Shown here: in pieces, positions 32,636-36,848 of the stretch
How the letters are laid out: every line of letters starts with the position of its first letter
Numbering within the stretch: position 1 is the first letter of the stretch
Source of the DNA: Nostoc sp. S4
GTDB taxonomy: Bacteria > Cyanobacteriota > Cyanobacteriia > Cyanobacteriales > Nostocaceae
Reading direction: 5' to 3'
DNA length: 36,848 bases
NCBI GenBank assembly: GCA_029379225.1
Contig: JAQYWR010000062.1
Coordinates: 1 to 36,848, forward strand
Notes under the pieces: model-generated
What the model was told of the DNA's origin: nothing
The model's database searches: none
Seen by the model: only the letters and a program-made list of their open reading frames with translations
Translations under genes and position numbers: made by a program

Positions 32636-32766
32636 GCAACTCCAAGAAATAAATTATCTTGTTTGAAGTTGCTGACTGAGGAGAGGCAGTTGCTTGGCTG
32701 TCGGCAGAGCGCAAAGGCACACTGGCTCCTGTTGAGTGTTGATTGTAAACAGTAGAATATTTTTTA
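32636..32766 (+). ncRNA. Candidate structured small RNA, copy B
   Basis: Second copy of the element at 15704-15830. Pairings drawn here are gcaact/agttgc (32636-32641 with 32667-32672), ttgc/gcaa (32690-32693 with 32711-32714), acact/agtgt (32719-32723 with 32735-32739) around an 11-nt loop, and ctgtt/aacag (32729-32733 with 32748-32752) followed by a T-run at 32760-32765. Where bases differ from copy A the last stem is kept (ccgttg/caacgg there, ctgtt/aacag here), as expected for a conserved RNA. It lies 55 nt after the zinc-ribbon gene stop, so it could also be that gene's 3' region. Confidence 0.5.
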
Positions 32767-32849
32767 CAAAGGAAGTTCCTTTGTTTAGACCTATCAAAAA
32801 TAGTTCCAACTGTTAAAATCAGGTGGATTTAGTTGATAGGTTTAAAACT

Positions 32850-33499
32850 TTGTTAGCAGCATTACTTTACGGGCAAGAAGATTTACGTTTAGGGAATTAG
32901 CAGCGATGACAGAACCGCTAGCTTGTGTGTTGCATGGTGTAGCGCGTTCTCATATTCAGCCCAAAGATAAAGTAGTCGTCTTGGGAAATGGGGCGATTGG
33001 GTTGATGTTTGTCGCAGTTTTAGCAAATACTGCTGAGGTATTGCTATGGGAAGGTAATGACCACAGGTTAGAAATTGGCAAGAAATTGGGTGCAGCCTAG
33101 ACCTTTAATTACGAGCAAATTCCGGATATTCCCAGTGTGGTGAAAGAACTCACTCAAGGATGGGGTGCAGATGTGGTGATTAAAGCAACAGGTGTGCCTA
33201 GCGTTTGGGAAACTGCGATCGCCTCTGCCCGTCCTGGTGCAACAATCAACTTATTCGGTGGCTGTCCCCGGGATACTAAAATTACCGTTAACACAGAACA
33301 GCTACACTATAACGAACTAACGATAAAAGGCGTGTTTCATAATACACCAAAGTATGTGCGATCGGCGCTTGCACTCATAGCTAGTCGAAAAATTCCCTTT
33401 GAATTACTTATTAGCGAACAGCGACCATTAAAAGATTTAGAACAAGTGTTTTATGAGATGAAGGCGCGTCAAGTGATTAAAGTAGCGATGATTCCTTAA
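32850..33499 (+). pseudogene. Zinc-binding alcohol/threonine dehydrogenase pseudogene with internal deletion
   Basis: A TTG at 32850 begins 'LLAALLYGQEDLRLG', the start of a medium-chain dehydrogenase. The frame then jumps to 'AAMTEPLACVLHGVA' at about 32900, removing roughly 100 or more residues that would include the catalytic zinc and GroES-like domain. The Rossmann part follows as 'DKVVVLGNGAIGLMFVAVLA', is interrupted by an in-frame TAG at 33098-33100, and resumes with 'VVKELTQGWGADVVIKATGV' and 'KIPFELLISEQRPL', ending at 33499. The protein would normally be 340-360 aa. It is non-functional and has lost its active site. Confidence 0.85.
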
Positions 33500-33533
33500 A
33501 TTGTGTTAGTTACACTGCGAGCAAAAAGACAAA

Positions 33534-33605
33534 ATGTTATTTATGGTAGTCGAGGGATTTAAGGACGGTAAGGCTAAAGAAATATACCGCTTTGTAGTTG
33601 TTTAA
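33534..33605 (+). pseudogene. Remnant: N-terminus of a DUF3303 protein fused to an RTX-gene tail
   Basis: The 23-codon frame begins 'MLFMVVEGFKDGKAKEIYR', which matches the start of DUF3303 proteins ('MLFMVVERFRDGD...YRRFRERG'). After 'YR' it becomes 'FVVV' and stops. The nucleotides from 33591 onward are homologous to the end of the RTX gene (from 36562, 'FVIV' and stop) and to the 285 bp after it. The frame is therefore a recombination junction between a DUF3303 gene and the 3' part of an RTX-like gene. Only the first 19 residues of the DUF3303 protein remain. Confidence 0.65.
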
Positions 33606-33875
33606 AGGTAATTAGGGTTTGCTCGCAGGCAGCAAGCAAAATAATAAATCTTCAGAATGTGAGGTACTATTCTAAACACCTCACATTACATTCATCTGTG
33701 CGTTTGTAATCAATAGCAACTAATAGGGATTTTAACTTAGATACAATTTATTTTTCTTATAATAGTAGCCCTTCGTACGCATTGTCGCGTTCAACAAGCA
33801 AAATATCTATTTTTATTTATCCAGAGAATATTTTCTACTAGTTTGTGCAAATTCTTTGACTTTCAAAAGATAAAG
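33591..33875 (+). repeat. 285-bp direct repeat, copy 1
   Basis: The segment from 'tttgtagttgtttaaaggt' to 'tttcaaaagataaag' matches 36562-36848 throughout, with scattered substitutions. It contains a hairpin at 33658-33685 (tgtgaggt/acctcaca), whose partner at 36629-36656 reads tgcgaggtg/cacctcgca, so a T-A pair is replaced by C-G with pairing kept. Confidence 0.85.
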
Positions 33876-34485
33876 CATACACCAAGTTCAGTAGTTATAT
33901 ATATATTTTTCAACAAATAATATAAAGAATATGCAAAGATATTTATTTAAATCTAGATATGTAAGTAAATATTCTATATGAGTTAGTACGATGTTATTTA
34001 GATATTTCCTATTTGGAAGCCAAATACCCAAGGGCGAAGGATAAAGATTCCTTTCCCTATAGCCTCATCAAGTGGTCCCTATTTTCTAACTAGTAAGACT
34101 TACGCATTGACAAAACAACTAAATTATGAGGTGGAGATTTAGGAGATTCAAGCTCGATTTTTCAATTCTTCTTTAGCAATGTCTATGGCAGATATTTGCC
34201 TATGTGACTGATAAAGGATGATTGAAATTAGCTTGAAACTCGTTTTTCGTGAATTTACACGCTGATGAATTTGTAAAATGCTTAAGGCTTAGACAGTCCC
34301 AAGTGCTTGGATAAGTAATACTTACAAGTTAATTAAAAGGAGAATTATCATCAAAAATTTGTAACCCCTAAGGGTGAAATTTAAGTATGTCAAAAGCCTC
34401 AACTTTTGGCGAATTTTTGTGCCCTCAAGCACTAAAAGTTGAGAACTGAAGTTATTGCAAAAATCGATTCAGGTAGGAACAATTT
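33876..34485. other. Upstream region of the RTX gene with leader hairpin
   Basis: 610 bp of AT-rich DNA preceding the RTX gene. A 'gtaagacttacgcattgacaa' string near 34101 resembles one at about 4105. Just before the gene, 34399-34442 can form a hairpin with 9-bp arms tcaactttt/aaaagttga. The ATG is preceded by 'aggtaggaacaattt', a usable ribosome binding site. Confidence 0.45.
34399..34442 (+). promoter_or_regulatory. Hairpin in the RTX gene leader
   Basis: The arms tcaactttt (34399-34407) and aaaagttga (34434-34442) enclose 26 nt and end 43 nt before the start codon. It could be a weak terminator/attenuator or protein-binding site; no T-run follows. Confidence 0.35.
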
Positions 34486-36576
34486 ATGGCAAATATCATT
34501 GGAACCAATGCAAATGACACCCTAGTGGGTACTGGTAGTACCGATACAATTAATGGTAAGGCTGGAAATGATCTCATCACAGCTGGTTATGGCAACGACA
34601 CTTTAACAGGTGGAGGCGGCAAGGACATATTTGTTTATAACTTGTACGACGGTACTGATACGATTACTGATTTTGGTGGCGTTGGTAAAGGCTCAAATGC
34701 AACAGCAGCAGTGATTGCCGAAGTTGATACTATCAAATTCCTTGGCCAGGGCTTGACTGCGCGAAATCTGCTGCTGACACAGAATGGTACAAACTTGGAA
34801 ATCACCTTTGAAGGAATATCTGATACAAAGGTCATCCTGAAAAACTTCAAATTAGAAAACTTAGATAACCTGAAAGCTTCTGGCACAAGACCAGCGATTG
34901 GTAATATCCTGTTTGATGGTCAAACTAGCATTACCGACAGCTTTAATGTTCTGGATGCTAACTCAACTGATACAAACATCGGCATCAAGAACACGGTAAC
35001 TTTCCTTAATGACCTAGACAACAACATTACTGGTTTAGACAACTCAGATGATGTAGTCAATGGGCAAGAAGGTAATGACAAAATTGATGGCTTAAGTGGC
35101 GACGACCTTTTGAGGGGTGGTACGGGCAATGATACTCTCATTGGTGGCATTGGTAACGACACGCTGTATGGTGATGTAGGCAATAATATCCTCATTGGTA
35201 ATAGCGGTAATGATAGTTTGGTTGCTGATTTAACAGGTGATAATCTACTTTTAGGAGGCGATGGCAACGATTTACTTTCTGCCTCTGGCTTGGTGGACAC
35301 CTCAGAAGGCTTCTATGATGTCTATCCTGTCTCAGGCAACAATACCCTCAACGGTGGTGCTGGTAACGATACATTAGCTGCTGAGTTTTCATCAGGCGAT
35401 AACCTACTCTTAGGAGGCGATGGCAACGATTTACTTTCTGTTTCTGGTTACTACCTTAACGAGCGTGGGGGCTATCGCACCTCTGGTAATAATATTCTTA
35501 ATGGTGGCACTGGTAATGATACATTGCGTGCCGACTATTCAGAAGGTAATAATTTGCTCTCTGGTGGTAATGGCGATGATGTTCTTAGCGTCTCATTTAG
35601 TATGGACAATAACACCCTTAACGGTGGCACTGGTAATGATAGTTTGATTGCTAACTATTCATCAGCCAATAACATACTCAATGGTAGCTATGGCAATGAT
35701 TATCTCTCTGCCTCTGGAATAGAGTCTGGCTTTAGAGGAACCGATAGCACTTATGGTGATAATACCCTCAATGGTGGGGCTGGAGATGATACCCTGAATA
35801 TCAGCATTTCAGAAGGCGATAATTTAGTCGATGGTGGTGATGGCAATGATTATCTCTTTGCTGCTGGTTACGATTACAGCTTTCAAGCGGATTTCTATAG
35901 CACGGCTGGTAATAACACCCTCAATGGTGGCGCTGGTAACGATTTCTTAAATTTTGACTTTTCAACAGGCGATAACCTACTCAATGGTGGTGATGGTAAT
36001 GATACGATCGCAGCTTCTGGTTACGATTACGATTACGATAATCAGGTTTATCGTAGGACATCTGGCGATAATACCCTCAATGGGGGTGCAGGTAGCGATC
36101 GCTTGATTGTTGAATCTTCATCAGGCGATAATTTACTGGATGGCGGGGATGGAAATGATACTCTCATATCCCTTGATTCCATTGGTAAAAACACCCTCAA
36201 AGGTGGTAATGGCAATGATACTCTCACTGGTGGCAAAGGAAATGATAGCCTTTATGGGGGAGCTGGTACTGATACCTTTGTTTTCAATAGTTTTAATGAA
36301 GGCGTTGATACTATTAGTGACTTTAACGCCACTAATGAAGTGATTCAGGTATCGGCTGCTGATTTTGGTGGTGGTTTATCAGCAGGTGTACTTAAGACAA
36401 GTCAATTTACAATCGGTACATCTGCAACCACCAGCACTCAAAGGTTTATTTATAACTCGACTACAGGTGCATTGTTCTTTGACTCTGATGGTAGTGCGGC
36501 TGCATTTACTCAGGTACAATTTGCTTCAGTTACTCCTAGCTTGTCACTAACCAACAACAATTTTGTGATTGTTTGA
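34486..36576 (+). CDS. RTX-type (hemolysin-type calcium-binding repeat) protein
   Basis: The 696 aa product begins 'MANIIGTNANDTLVGTGSTD' and has a first block of GGxGxDxL-type nonapeptides ('GNDTLTGGGGKDIFVYNL') that bind Ca2+ in beta-rolls. An insert at about 55-150 is followed by a long central array with units like 'NNTLNGGAGNDTLAAEFSSG', alternating with 'DNLLLGGDGNDLLSVSGYY'. The C-terminus has the last nonapeptides ('GGKGNDSLYGGAGTDTFVF'), a 'DTISDFNATNEVIQVSAADF' domain and an uncleaved hydrophobic end, 'FVIV', as in type I secretion substrates. It is probably exported and may form part of an extracellular layer. A direct repeat lies upstream and another begins at the last codons, suggesting a family of tandem copies. 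Confidence 0.9.
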   Translation: MANIIGTNANDTLVGTGSTDTINGKAGNDLITAGYGNDTLTGGGGKDIFVYNLYDGTDTITDFGGVGKGSNATAAVIAEVDTIKFLGQGLTARNLLLTQNGTNLEITFEGISDTKVILKNFKLENLDNLKASGTRPAIGNILFDGQTSITDSFNVLDANSTDTNIGIKNTVTFLNDLDNNITGLDNSDDVVNGQEGNDKIDGLSGDDLLRGGTGNDTLIGGIGNDTLYGDVGNNILIGNSGNDSLVADLTGDNLLLGGDGNDLLSASGLVDTSEGFYDVYPVSGNNTLNGGAGNDTLAAEFSSGDNLLLGGDGNDLLSVSGYYLNERGGYRTSGNNILNGGTGNDTLRADYSEGNNLLSGGNGDDVLSVSFSMDNNTLNGGTGNDSLIANYSSANNILNGSYGNDYLSASGIESGFRGTDSTYGDNTLNGGAGDDTLNISISEGDNLVDGGDGNDYLFAAGYDYSFQADFYSTAGNNTLNGGAGNDFLNFDFSTGDNLLNGGDGNDTIAASGYDYDYDNQVYRRTSGDNTLNGGAGSDRLIVESSSGDNLLDGGDGNDTLISLDSIGKNTLKGGNGNDTLTGGKGNDSLYGGAGTDTFVFNSFNEGVDTISDFNATNEVIQVSAADFGGGLSAGVLKTSQFTIGTSATTSTQRFIYNSTTGALFFDSDGSAAAFTQVQFASVTPSLSLTNNNFVIV

Positions 36577-36848
36577 AGGTAATTAGGGTTTCAGCCCAGG
36601 CAACAAGTAAGATCATAAACCTTAAGAATGCGAGGTGCTATTCTAAACACCTCGCATTACATTCATCTATGCGTTTGTAATCAATGGCAAACGCTCGCGA
36701 TTTTAATTTAGATACAATTTATTTTTCTTGTGATATGTAGCCTGCCTGAGACATGGCAGCGTTCAACAAGCAAAATATCTATTTTTATTTATCCAGAGAA
36801 TATTTGCCTACTGATTTGTGCAAATTCTTTGACTTTCAAAAGATAAAG
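36562..36848 (+). repeat. 285-bp direct repeat, copy 2 (reaches window end)
   Basis: This starts within the last codons of the RTX gene and continues to the last base of the window, matching 33591-33875. It includes the 9-bp hairpin tgcgaggtg/cacctcgca at 36629-36656, which lies about 55 nt after the stop codon and probably helps end the transcript, although no T-run follows. How far homology extends beyond the window is unknown. Confidence 0.85.

Overview
The window looks like chromosome from a filamentous, heterocyst-type cyanobacterium (Nostocales, Nostoc-like). The reasons are the very frequent HIP1-type GCGATCGC octamers, low-GC intergenic DNA rich in short dispersed palindromes, and a gene set typical of that group: a cyanobacterial AGE epimerase, AhcY, an Uma2 nuclease, choice-of-anchor-Q beta-helix proteins and an RTX-type calcium-binding protein. 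No rRNA, tRNA, CRISPR array or intact transposase was seen.

Region 1 (1-9 kb) is a loose set of housekeeping and accessory genes: an Uma2 nuclease and an AGE epimerase (minus), an aspartoacylase-like amidohydrolase (plus), a small secreted Tyr/Arg/His-rich protein flanked by an inverted repeat pair, a decayed locus in which an NTF2-like gene is joined to the tail of a xanthine-dehydrogenase-type gene, a PEBP protein, a conserved cyanobacterial hypothetical protein, and a membrane-anchored Rieske oxygenase of the PaO/Tic55 type.

Region 2 (9-15 kb) is a cell-surface and polysaccharide neighbourhood: a small secreted protein, a 739-residue membrane-anchored beta-propeller protein, and a divergent pair of GT4 glycosyltransferases.

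Region 3 (15-22 kb) holds two head-to-tail ~800-residue parallel beta-helix proteins that are recent duplicates. They are bracketed by two unrelated small minus-strand genes whose promoters and leaders are alike. The region also holds a candidate structured RNA, a long imperfect hairpin and a MITE-like element.

Region 4 (22-31 kb) contains an MscS-type channel, ahcY with a clear terminator, a small HNH-type protein whose catalytic His appears to be Arg, and an APH-fold kinase followed by a HopA1-family protein. The last pair is the most interesting coding signal, because the same two families together act as the split Ser/Thr dehydratase of class V lanthipeptides and thioviridamide-type peptides. 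An exonuclease III gene follows on the opposite strand.

Region 5 (31-36.8 kb) has a third GT4 enzyme, a zinc-ribbon microprotein, a second copy of the candidate RNA, a dehydrogenase pseudogene with an internal deletion and a stop codon, a DUF3303 remnant, and an RTX-type protein gene flanked by ~285 bp direct repeats. The second repeat runs into the window edge.
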